DNA of 39,493 nucleotides from contig JACKDU010000019.1 in NCBI GenBank assembly GCA_020633335.1, forward strand, positions 1 through 39,493. Direction: 5' to 3'. The stretch comes from Myxococcales bacterium (lineage in GTDB: Bacteria; Myxococcota_A; Polyangia; Nannocystales; Nannocystaceae). The notes below the pieces were generated by a model. It worked only from the letters and a program-made list of their open reading frames with translations. It had not been told where the DNA came from and did not search any database. Each line of letters starts with the position of its first letter. Position 1 is the first letter of the stretch. The position numbers and the translations under genes are program-made. Positions 31,749 through 39,427 of this stretch are shown in pieces.

Positions 31749-34748
31749 TCAGGGCGGGGCAGGGGGGTCGCCCGCGCCCGGGGTCGCGGGCCCCGGGGGG
31801 GCGAGCCCCGGGGGCGGGTAGCCGGTCGCGCTCCGCCACTTCGGGATCGCCGCGACCCGCTCGACGCCGTCGTCGCGGCCGAGGCCGGCGTAGTCGAGCG
31901 CCGCCTGGAGGAGGAGCGCCTCGACCCGCTCGTGCGGCCCGCCGCTCGCCGCCAGCGCCCGCGCGAGCGCGAAGCGGGCGTCGCCGGCCAGGGGCTCGCC
32001 GCGCTCGTGCTTGAGGATGATCGCCCGCTCGAGGTGCGGGAGGATCGACTCGGCCATGCCGGCGGCGATCAGCGGATCGGTGAGATCGACCGCGACCTCC
32101 GCGAGGTCGGAGGGCCGCTCGTCGTCCGGATCCCGGCTCGCGCCCTCGGGGATCGCCGCGCTCGCCGCGTCGAGGGTCGACACGGCCACCGCGAGGGCCG
32201 CCCGCACGCCCTCCTCGTCCCCGAGGCGGGCGCGGGCGAGGGCGAGGAGCGTGAGGCTGCGCGCCCGCATCAGCGGGTCGCGGCCCGTGAAGATCGCCGC
32301 CGCCCGCTCGAGCTCCGGCGTCGCCTCGGCCGGCTCGTCGTTGGCGAGGAAGTCGTCGCCGAGGGCGTGGAGGATGTAGCCGGTGCGCAGGTGCGACTCG
32401 CCGTGGACCGCCCCGGCGATCGAGAGCGCCCGGCGATAGGCCGCGATCGAGGCCGGGAGATCGCCGCGCGCCCGCTCGATCCGGCCGATGCTGCGGAGCG
32501 GCTCGAGGAGGCGGCTGTCGTCGTGGCCGAGGGTCTCCTCGAGGATCGCCAGCGCCCGCCGGGTCAGCTCGAGCGCCTCGTCGTGGTGCTTCTGGGACTC
32601 GGCGACGAGGCCGAGGTTGACCAGGACGGCGGCGGTCTTCGGGTGCTCGGGGCCGAGGCTCGCCTGCCAGATCGCCAGCGCCCGCTCCCAGAGCGCGCGG
32701 GCCTCGTCGAGGCGCTCGCGATCGTGCTCGAGGGTGCCGAGGTTGTTGAGGATCGACGCGACCTCGGGGTGGCCCGGGCCGAGCGCGACCTCCCAGGTGG
32801 CGAGCGCCCGTCGCCAGTAGCGCTCGGCCCCGTCGCTGTCGTCCTGGCTCTGGGCCAGGATCCCGAGCTGGGCGTCGAGGCGGCCCTCGAGGAGCTCGCG
32901 GCCGGTCGGCTCGCGGTCGATCAGCGCCTGCGCCCAGGCGCCCCAGAGGCCGCCCTCGTCGGCCCGCCCGAGGTCGACGCCGGTCGCCACGACCTGGCGC
33001 GAGGCGATCTCGGCGGCGAGGCGATCTTCGCCGGACTCGAGCGCGAGGAAGAAGCCCTCGCGGAGGAGCATCGCCGCCTCCTGGGGGGCCCGCTGCTCGG
33101 CGAGGCGGCCGGCGACGAAGCGCGCGCGCGCGGCGAGGGGACGCCAGCCGAGGGCGTCGGCGCGGGCGACCAGATCGCGGGCGCGCGGCCTCGCCTCGTC
33201 GACCCGGCCGAGGGCCTCGAGCCAGTGGACCGCCGCGAGGTCGCGGTCGATCTCGTCGATCGCCGCCTTCGCCCGCGGATCCTCGGGGGCGCGCGGGCGG
33301 CGGGCGAGCCAGCTCGCGTCGAGGCAGCGCTCGATCCGCGCGAGGTCGAGGGCCGCCGGGAGGAGCTGCTGGAGCTGGACGGGGTCGGCGCGGCGGCCCG
33401 CGTCGACCAGCTCGGCGAAGTAGCGCCGGGACTCCTCGAGGCAGGCCTCGGCCTCGGCGCCGAGCTCCGGCGTCCAGGCGGCGTCGACCTCGACCTCGCG
33501 GCAGACCTCGGCGCGGGCGCTCGCCCAGGCGGCGGCGTACTCGTCGAGGATCGTGGTCAGGAGGCGGGCGGAGGTCGTCGCAAAGTCGCGGTCGGAGGCG
33601 CCGGCGTGATCGCGGATCGCCTTGGCGATCGTCGGGTTCCAGGTCGTCGCGATCACCTCGCCGCGGCGCTCGCAGGCGGCGCTCGCCCGCTGCTCCTGCC
33701 ACTCCCGGCTGACCAGCGCGAGGACGATGAGGGCGAGCGCGGCGACGCCGAGGATCGCCGCGCCTCGCCAGCGCCGGCGGCGGGCGCCGCCCTCGAGCGC
33801 GTCGATGAGGTCGTCCATCGTCGGCCAGCGCTCGCTCGGGTAGGCCGAGAGGCCGCGGAGGAGGGCGCTCCGGATCCGTCGGGGCACCGCCCGGCTCCGC
33901 GGGCCCTCGTCGGGCTGACCGCGGGCGATCGCCGCCGCGAGCTCCTTGAGGCTCTTGCCGTCGAAGGGGCGGACCCCGTGGAGGGCCTCCCAGAGGGCGA
34001 CGCAGAACGAGAATTGATCGGAGCGGCCGTCGGTCGCGTCGCCGGTGAGCTGCTCGATCGGCATGTAGGCGGGGGTCCCGAGGACGGTGCCGGCGACGGT
34101 CACCGGCGCGTCGAGGACCTGCTGGCCGCCGCTCACCCGGATCGTCGGGCGGAAGCGGAGGCTCTCCTCGGCCTCGATCGGCGAGCCCTCGGCCCGGGCG
34201 AGGCCGAAGTCGAGGACCCGCACCCGGCCGTCCTCGCCGACGATCGCGTTCTCCGGCTTGAAGTCGCGGTGGAGGAGGCCGGCGCGGTGGGCCGCCGCGA
34301 GCCCGCGGGCGGCCTGGACGTAGCGCTCGACGATCGCCGCGGTCGGTCGGGTGCGCTCCTGGGCCCAGCGCCGCAGGGTCATGCCCTCGACGAATTCCAT
34401 CGCCATGTAGAGGCGGCCGTCGACGTCGCCGACCTCGTAGACCTGGACGACGTTCGGGTGGGAGAGGCGGGCGAGCGCCTGGGCCTCCCGGAACATCCGC
34501 GTGCGCACGTCGTCGGCCCCGCGGCCGTGGAGGAGCTTGATCGCCACCCGCCGATCGAGGCCGTCGTCGTAGCCGAGGAAGACGCGGCCCATGCCGCCCT
34601 CGCCGAGGCGGCGGAAGACGTAGAAGCGGCCGATCCGGGAGATGCCAGCGTCGGCGTCGCCTTCCTCCGTGGTGTCGTCGCCCAGATCGCTCGCCTCGGC
34701 GTCCGCGGCACGGGGGCCGTCGACGCGGGTCTTGAGTTCGAGCGACAT
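31749..34748 (-). CDS. Ser/Thr protein kinase with C-terminal TPR repeats
   Basis: A 999-residue kinase. The catalytic domain (about 41-318) has GEGGMGRVF, Lys71 in VAIK, HRDFKPEN with Asp162, and DFG at 180-182. The usual APE motif reads PIE (YMPIEQ, about 228-233). A transmembrane segment follows (about 328-346), then a long helical region whose part at about 620-860 is clearly TPR repeats (for example EVASILNNLGTLEHD and KTAAVLVNLGLVAES). This layout is typical of myxobacterial kinase-TPR proteins that bind partners on the far side. TAGGAT ends 9 bases before the ATG, with no Shine-Dalgarno site. It is divergent from a lipoprotein gene. Confidence 0.95.
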   Translation of the reverse strand: MSLELKTRVDGPRAADAEASDLGDDTTEEGDADAGISRIGRFYVFRRLGEGGMGRVFLGYDDGLDRRVAIKLLHGRGADDVRTRMFREAQALARLSHPNVVQVYEVGDVDGRLYMAMEFVEGMTLRRWAQERTRPTAAIVERYVQAARGLAAAHRAGLLHRDFKPENAIVGEDGRVRVLDFGLARAEGSPIEAEESLRFRPTIRVSGGQQVLDAPVTVAGTVLGTPAYMPIEQLTGDATDGRSDQFSFCVALWEALHGVRPFDGKSLKELAAAIARGQPDEGPRSRAVPRRIRSALLRGLSAYPSERWPTMDDLIDALEGGARRRRWRGAAILGVAALALIVLALVSREWQEQRASAACERRGEVIATTWNPTIAKAIRDHAGASDRDFATTSARLLTTILDEYAAAWASARAEVCREVEVDAAWTPELGAEAEACLEESRRYFAELVDAGRRADPVQLQQLLPAALDLARIERCLDASWLARRPRAPEDPRAKAAIDEIDRDLAAVHWLEALGRVDEARPRARDLVARADALGWRPLAARARFVAGRLAEQRAPQEAAMLLREGFFLALESGEDRLAAEIASRQVVATGVDLGRADEGGLWGAWAQALIDREPTGRELLEGRLDAQLGILAQSQDDSDGAERYWRRALATWEVALGPGHPEVASILNNLGTLEHDRERLDEARALWERALAIWQASLGPEHPKTAAVLVNLGLVAESQKHHDEALELTRRALAILEETLGHDDSRLLEPLRSIGRIERARGDLPASIAAYRRALSIAGAVHGESHLRTGYILHALGDDFLANDEPAEATPELERAAAIFTGRDPLMRARSLTLLALARARLGDEEGVRAALAVAVSTLDAASAAIPEGASRDPDDERPSDLAEVAVDLTDPLIAAGMAESILPHLERAIILKHERGEPLAGDARFALARALAASGGPHERVEALLLQAALDYAGLGRDDGVERVAAIPKWRSATGYPPPGLAPPGPATPGAGDPPAPP

Positions 34749-34757
34749 GGCCGGCGG

Positions 34758-34763
34758 ATCCTA
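34758..34763 (-). promoter_or_regulatory. -10 box TAGGAT of the TPR kinase gene
   Basis: It ends 9 bases before the ATG at 34748; predicted leader of two or three bases. Confidence 0.4.
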
Positions 34764-34859
34764 GCGCATCCGCCGGTCAGGCGGCTGATGCGCGTCGGCG
34801 CTCCGGGGCCTCCAGGAGGGGCGGGCCGGGCGCTCGGGGATTTCCTCGCTTTGTCCCGC

Positions 34860-34865
34860 TATAGT
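34860..34865 (+). promoter_or_regulatory. -10 box TATAGT of the lipoprotein gene at 34872
   Basis: TATAGT matches five of six consensus bases and ends 6 bases before the ATG at 34872. No Shine-Dalgarno site. Confidence 0.5.
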
Positions 34866-34871
34866 CGGCCC

Positions 34872-35636
34872 ATGCGTACCTTGAGCTCTGGCCTTGCCCT
34901 TCATCCCCTCCTCCTCGGCGTCACCCTCGCCCTGGCCGGCTGCGCCGGCGACGACGGGTCCACGAGCGCTGGATCGACCAGCGGCGCCTCGACCTCGGCC
35001 GCGACCTCGAGCTCGAGCTCGGGCGGGAGCAGCGGCGACGAGACCGGCGGGAGCGGGACCAGCGGCGGCGGGACGACGAGCGCGGGCGGGACGACCAGCT
35101 CGACGAGCGGCGGCGCGACGACGTCATCATCGTCGTCGTCGACCGGCGGCCTCGAGCTCTGCCACTTCGGCGGGACCGGCGAGTCGGGCGGCAGCGTCGA
35201 GCCCTGGCTCGAGCTCACCCACAAGGGCGCGCCGATCACCGACGGCAGCGTCCTCGGCCTCGAGTGCGGCCTCCAGGGGCTCTTCATGCTCGAGATCGTC
35301 CCCTACTTCGGCGGCTTCGAGCCGGTCGACGAGTTCATCCAGATGGCGGTCGAGATGGACGTCGACGGCTTCAACCTCGGGCCCGAGGGGCACTTCTACA
35401 AGTTCGACGACTTCTCCTTCTACGCCGGCTGCGAGCTCAGCGACGGCGGCGTCGGCTTCATCATCCCGGTGATCCCGCCCGACACGATCGACGACGTCGC
35501 CGCCCTCGAGGGGGCGAGCGGGAGCCTCAGCGTCACCCTCTTCCCCGACGGCGGCGACCCGGTGGTCGTGAGCGCGAGCGTCAAGCTCTCGGCGGTCGCC
35601 GACGACATGTGGCAATTCTGCGGCTACATGCCCTGA
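34872..35636 (+). CDS. Lipoprotein with Ser/Thr/Gly linker and acidic C-terminal domain
   Basis: A 254-residue predicted lipoprotein, lipid cysteine 24 (LAGC). The linker (about 28-95) is nearly all Ser, Thr, Gly and Ala. The C-terminal domain (about 95-254) is acidic, beta-rich and carries four cysteines (CHFGG, LECGL, YAGCEL, FCGYM). I recognise no family. The start ATG at 34872 fits both the signal peptide and the -10 box. It ends 26 bases before a strong hairpin shared with the convergent gene at 35713. Confidence 0.85.
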   Translation: MRTLSSGLALHPLLLGVTLALAGCAGDDGSTSAGSTSGASTSAATSSSSSGGSSGDETGGSGTSGGGTTSAGGTTSSTSGGATTSSSSSSTGGLELCHFGGTGESGGSVEPWLELTHKGAPITDGSVLGLECGLQGLFMLEIVPYFGGFEPVDEFIQMAVEMDVDGFNLGPEGHFYKFDDFSFYAGCELSDGGVGFIIPVIPPDTIDDVAALEGASGSLSVTLFPDGGDPVVVSASVKLSAVADDMWQFCGYMP

Positions 35637-35662
35637 GGCAGGCGCTCTGACGACGAGACGAA

Positions 35663-35690
35663 GAGAGCCTGTCCGTGGGGACAGGCTCTC
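35663..35690. terminator. Bidirectional hairpin terminator
   Basis: A perfect 12-base-pair stem (35663-35674 with 35679-35690) and GTGG loop between two convergent genes. Its core TGTCC-N4-GGACA is of the same kind as other intergenic palindromes in this window. Confidence 0.75.
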
Positions 35691-35712
35691 GCTGATGGGC
35701 GGTGCGCGGGGC

Positions 35713-36282
35713 CTACTCGCGGGCGAAGGTCAGCTTGTAGCGGACCTCGGAGGCGAGGTGGGGCGAGCGGATCGTCACCGTCATCGTCAGGGTGCGGCCG
35801 TCGTCGCTGAGGCGGTAGTCGTTCTGGCGCTTGCCCTCGGCGGTGCTCAGGCGCTCGATGAGGCGGTCGCCCGAGAGCTCGTGGCTGACCCGGCTGGTGG
35901 TGCCGCTGCGGTCGGTGTAGAGCGCGGTCTTGCCGCTGCGGGTGCGGATCGTCCGCTGGTCGAGCGAGACCCGGGTGCGATCGTCGGCGATCTCGAGGCC
36001 GACCGCGCTGGGGATCTTGTTGGCGTCCTTGAGGCGCTTGCGGGCCATCTCGCGGATCGGCCCGTCGAAGTTCTTGATCGCGGCCTCGATCGCCGCGTCG
36101 ATCGCCTGGGTCTGGTCCCCGGAGCCGCTGAAGCGGTAGCTCCCGCTCAGGTCCGCGGGCGCGCTGACCTCGGCGTCGGTCTCCGCGGCGGCCGCGGGCG
36201 CGCTCAGGCCGCCCTGGGCGACGGCCGCGACGAGGAGGGCGGCGAGGAGGCGGAGGCGGCGGGGGGACGTCGTGGTGATCAT
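35713..36282 (-). CDS. Secreted protein of unknown function
   Basis: A 189-residue protein with a Sec signal peptide (about 1-34, cleavage near APAAAA). The mature part starts with LSGSYRFSG and has the look of a small beta-barrel with alternating polar residues; a helix at about 60-90 carries the IREMARKRLKDANKIP pattern. I recognise no family, though similar small exported proteins are common in myxobacteria (from memory). The ATG at 36282 is preferred over the one at 36315 because the signal peptide begins there. It has a true leader of about 60 bases with a hairpin and a TTGACT-18-TATCGT promoter, unlike most genes here. Confidence 0.8.
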   Translation of the reverse strand: MITTTSPRRLRLLAALLVAAVAQGGLSAPAAAAETDAEVSAPADLSGSYRFSGSGDQTQAIDAAIEAAIKNFDGPIREMARKRLKDANKIPSAVGLEIADDRTRVSLDQRTIRTRSGKTALYTDRSGTTSRVSHELSGDRLIERLSTAEGKRQNDYRLSDDGRTLTMTVTIRSPHLASEVRYKLTFARE

Positions 36283-36301
36283 GGTCGCGGTGCTCAGGCA
36301 A

Positions 36302-36333
36302 GAGGCATAGATCACAGAAGCCCGTGATGCCTC
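36302..36333 (-). promoter_or_regulatory. Hairpin in the leader of the 35713-36282 gene
   Basis: GAGGCAT (36302-36308) pairs with ATGCCTC (36327-36333), and an inner ATCAC/GTGAT pairing is possible. It lies between the predicted transcript start and the ATG; it may affect stability or translation. Confidence 0.45.
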
Positions 36334-36347
36334 CCAAAAGTATTTAC

Positions 36348-36377
36348 ACGATAGGATAAATAAGTCGGTGTAGTCAA
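36348..36377 (-). promoter_or_regulatory. Promoter TTGACT-18-TATCGT of the 35713-36282 gene
   Basis: TTGACT (36372-36377) and TATCGT (36348-36353), spacer 18 bases, in the most AT-rich patch of the window. Gives a leader of roughly 60 bases. Confidence 0.6.
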
Positions 36378-36476
36378 GTGCCCCCGACCGGCGGTAGCGG
36401 CGCCAGAGGCCCGCCGGAGGGCCTCTCGCTCCCTCTCGCTCCCAGTGGACAGGGATCGCCCGGCTGGCGTACGCCT

Positions 36477-38027
36477 ATGTCCATGCGATCCCCGCGGGCC
36501 GCGCTCGTCCTCGTCGCGGCCGCCCTCCTCGGGTGCGCCGGGGGCGGCGAGGGGCCGACGACGAGCGGCGCGGACACCGGCAGCAGCGGCGGCGGATCGG
36601 ACGATCCGATCCCGCTGATCCTCGAGCCGGCCGACGACACGGTGTCGATCGCGGCCGATCGGCGGACGCCCCTCAAGCTCCGCCTCGCCCAGGTGACCCC
36701 GGGGGTCACGCAGGTGCTCCTCGACGACCGGGTGCTCGGCTCGCTGAGCCCGGGGACGTCGGTCGGCGCGCTGAGCTCGGACTCGCTGACGATCTCCCTG
36801 CGGGGAGCGATGCTCGCCGGCGCCCACACCCTCGAGCTCCTCAACCCGGGCGGCGAGAGCGATGACCCGCTCAAGTCGCGGCGCCTGACCCTGAGCGTCG
36901 GCAGCGGCTCGCGGCCGGACTACGTCGCCACCCTCGGGGCGCTCACGCTCGACGGGGCGCTCTCCCTCACGCTCGACGGCCACGGGGAGGACGCGCTCCT
37001 CGGGGTGCTCCTCGCGGACGATGTGCTCGCGCTCTTCCGGCGGACGGGGGGCGGCTGGTCGAGCCCGCGGAGCGCGGCGGTCCCGGGCCACGCGGCGGCC
37101 CCGGGGGCGGCCGAGCCGGCGCTGAGCGCCGCCCTGGTGGACGTCGAGGGCGAGCTCCGGCTCCGCCTCGCGTGGCGGCAGGGGGCCGACGGCGGGTCGA
37201 TCGCGGCCGTCGAGGTCCCCTGGGCGGGCGACGAGGTCGGGAGCCCGGGTCCCCTCGCCGAGGTCCCGGCCCCCTTCGTCGGCGCCTTCGAGTGGGTCGC
37301 CTACGGGCGGCCGCGCTTCCTCGGCGCCGAGTCGCTGGTGGTCGAGGCCCGCGCGCTGGTCGACGCCGAGGTCGCCCACCCCGGGGATCGCCGGCTCCTC
37401 CACGTCCGCTGGCCGGCGGGGGGCGATCCCGCGGCGCCGGCGACGATCGACGCGGCCGCCCACACGGACCTCGACGGCGTCGGCCGGGCGCTCGATCTCC
37501 TCGATCCGACGCGGCCGCTCCTGGCGATCCGCGAGGGCGGCATCAGCCCGGCCTGGCTCGAGGTGGTCGCCGGCGCGCCGCAGGTCCGGCGGAGCGCCGA
37601 CGGCTCGCTGGGATCGCCGCCCGACGGCGAGGTCGGGCTGACGGCGCTGGCGTCGTCGCTCGGCTCGCAGATCTTCTTCGCGGTCGGCGGCGACGGCTCG
37701 GTCACGGCGACGGGAATCGACGCCCTCCACGAGGGCGACGCGACGGCGATCCCGCTCGGAGCGCCGCCCCCGGCGCTGGCCCCGAGCGCGGGCCCGAGCC
37801 TCGGGATCCTCGTCGGGATCCCCTTCGCGGCGATCCCCTACGGCGACGCCGAGCGGGTCCACCTCGCGGTCGTCGACGGGACCAGCCTCCGCCTGCGCCC
37901 GGTCGAGGGGCTCCACTGCGACATGATCGCGGTCGCGGCCGAGGATCCGGACGCCAGCGCCGCGCCGATCGCATGCCTCCTCGGCGGCGAGCTCCGCCTC
38001 GGCGAGCTCAGCGCGGTCGAGCCCTAG
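36477..38027 (+). CDS. Lipoprotein of unknown function with repeated beta-strand region
   Basis: A 516-residue predicted lipoprotein, lipid cysteine 20 (LLGC) counted from the ATG at 36477; a second in-frame ATG at 36483 is also possible and lies 7 bases after a weak TACGCC -10 box. A short Gly/Ser linker follows. The first domain (about 45-140) resembles an Ig-like or IPT fold (VTPGVTQVLLDDRVLGSLSPG split in the middle). The rest is beta-rich and propeller-like with repeated L.VAW..G.DGGSI patterns. I recognise no enzyme motif. It is divergent from the gene at 35713 and converges on the monooxygenase-like gene. Confidence 0.8.
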   Translation: MSMRSPRAALVLVAAALLGCAGGGEGPTTSGADTGSSGGGSDDPIPLILEPADDTVSIAADRRTPLKLRLAQVTPGVTQVLLDDRVLGSLSPGTSVGALSSDSLTISLRGAMLAGAHTLELLNPGGESDDPLKSRRLTLSVGSGSRPDYVATLGALTLDGALSLTLDGHGEDALLGVLLADDVLALFRRTGGGWSSPRSAAVPGHAAAPGAAEPALSAALVDVEGELRLRLAWRQGADGGSIAAVEVPWAGDEVGSPGPLAEVPAPFVGAFEWVAYGRPRFLGAESLVVEARALVDAEVAHPGDRRLLHVRWPAGGDPAAPATIDAAAHTDLDGVGRALDLLDPTRPLLAIREGGISPAWLEVVAGAPQVRRSADGSLGSPPDGEVGLTALASSLGSQIFFAVGGDGSVTATGIDALHEGDATAIPLGAPPPALAPSAGPSLGILVGIPFAAIPYGDAERVHLAVVDGTSLRLRPVEGLHCDMIAVAAEDPDASAAPIACLLGGELRLGELSAVEP

Positions 38028-38036
38028 ATTGAACGA

Positions 38037-38056
38037 ACATGTCCAAAAGAGCATGT
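38037..38056. other. Imperfect ACATGTCC-type palindrome between convergent genes
   Basis: ACATG and CATGT arms flank TCCAAAAGAG, 10 bases after the stop at 38027. It resembles the palindromes at 5646 and 21974 but with two mismatches. Confidence 0.35.
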
Positions 38057-38104
38057 GATTGTATTCCGCCGTCCGCGGCGACGGTCCGGTGATCGGCCGC
38101 CTCC

Positions 38105-39415
38105 TCAGGGCGCGGTGACGAGCGCGGTGGCGATGCACATCTCGCGGTCGTCGCCCCACCAGAGGTCGCTGGGGGGGCCGCCGCCCGGCTGGTTGGCCGC
38201 CGAGTTGTCGAAGTGACACTCGACCTTGAGGCGATCGCCGACCTCGAGGCGCACCGGCTCCGCGAGGAAGTAGTCGCCCTGCCAGTGGTAGTCCCAGGCG
38301 TCGATGTGGAGGAGGCACTCGGCCGTGCCGTCGCTCCGCTCGATCGCCAGCGACCCCGACGCGCCGCGCTCGTGCATGTGGAGCGAGACGCTCTGGATCA
38401 TCGAGGGCCCGCCGGTGAGGGTGGCGGGGTCGTAGCCGTAGGCGAAGGTGACGTCCTCCTCGCCGGCCGGGATCAGCATCGTCTTGCCGATCGGCCAGGC
38501 GGGGTTGTAGACCGCGAGCGCCTTGATCTCGCGGTCGACCGCGTCGTCGAGGCGGAGGGCGACGGCGCTCTGATCGGCGCTAGCGAGCCCGGGCGTGAAG
38601 CGGTAGTGGACGCTGAGGATCAGCTTCGAGCCCGGGTCGACGCCGCGGCCGATCCCGCGGGGGAAGTCGTAGCCGCGGGAGCCGGGGACCCAGCCGCCGA
38701 CGACGGTGTCGCCGCCCTCGGCGAGCCCGCCCGGGCACGACCAGCCGGGGGTCGCGTCGGCGTCGGCGAGCGCCTGGTAGATCGCGGCCTTGGTCGGGCC
38801 GACCGCGTAGACGATCGCGTGGTGGGCGAGGCCGGCGTCGCCGGGGCGGACCTCGAGGCCGGTGATGAAGCGGCGGGCGTCCTCGGGCCAATCGAGGACG
38901 AAGCAGCGGAGCTCGTCGCCGTCGTCGTCGCTCGGGGTGTAGGGCTCGGGCATCGCGATCTCGAGGTCGACCCGGCTCAGGCCCTCGGCCGCGGGCGGCT
39001 CGGGGGGCGCGTCCGCGGGGTCGCCCTCGGGGCCGCCGTCGGCCGCCCAGCCGGCGAGGGCCGCGAGCTCGTCGTCCGAGAGCGAGCGATCGTGGAGGTA
39101 CTCGTTGCAGCAGCGGCCGGGCGGCCAGGGGGGCATCCGGCGCGCGGCCGTCACCCCGGCGATCAGGTCGCGGGCCGGGTAGGCGGACTCGTAGGTGTCG
39201 AAGGCGAAGGGGGCGATCCCGCCGTCGACGTGGCAGGTGCCGCAGCGGGCCGCGAGGATCGGCGCGATGTCCCGGTGGTAGGTGAGGCCGGCGGTCGGCG
39301 TCGGCGCCTCGTCCTCGCCCTCGCAGCGGCCGAGCTCGCCCGGCAGCGGATCGTTGAAGGTGCAGGCGCCAGCGAGGACGCCGACGGCGAGCGAGGCGAG
39401 CGGGCGCGGACGCAC
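38105..39415 (-). CDS. Lipoprotein with CxxCH motif and type II copper monooxygenase-like domain
   Basis: A 436-residue predicted lipoprotein, lipid cysteine 18 (LAGAC). The N-terminal part (about 45-125) has a CGTCH haem-binding motif (58-62) with a later RRMPPWPP Met that could be the axial ligand. The C-terminal part (about 145-436) resembles the ascorbate-dependent copper monooxygenase fold: paired His198-His199, His270 in SVHY, and HxH at 346/348, with ECHFDNS near 400. The substrate is unknown. The start is GTG at 39415, six bases after TAGGCT. All residues needed for two copper sites except the methionine can be seen. Confidence 0.85.
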   Translation of the reverse strand: MRPRPLASLAVGVLAGACTFNDPLPGELGRCEGEDEAPTPTAGLTYHRDIAPILAARCGTCHVDGGIAPFAFDTYESAYPARDLIAGVTAARRMPPWPPGRCCNEYLHDRSLSDDELAALAGWAADGGPEGDPADAPPEPPAAEGLSRVDLEIAMPEPYTPSDDDGDELRCFVLDWPEDARRFITGLEVRPGDAGLAHHAIVYAVGPTKAAIYQALADADATPGWSCPGGLAEGGDTVVGGWVPGSRGYDFPRGIGRGVDPGSKLILSVHYRFTPGLASADQSAVALRLDDAVDREIKALAVYNPAWPIGKTMLIPAGEEDVTFAYGYDPATLTGGPSMIQSVSLHMHERGASGSLAIERSDGTAECLLHIDAWDYHWQGDYFLAEPVRLEVGDRLKVECHFDNSAANQPGGGPPSDLWWGDDREMCIATALVTAP

Positions 39416-39421
39416 CGCGTG

Positions 39422-39427
39422 AGCCTA
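39422..39427 (-). promoter_or_regulatory. -10 box TAGGCT of the copper monooxygenase-like gene
   Basis: TAGGCT ends 6 bases before the GTG at 39415; weak match, no clear -35 box. The last 66 bases of the window upstream of it show nothing certain. Confidence 0.35.

Noticed and set aside
31932..34871. Long plus-strand frame opposite the TPR kinase
   Set aside because: Shadow of the kinase; only its end (from 34872) is a real gene, with its own start.
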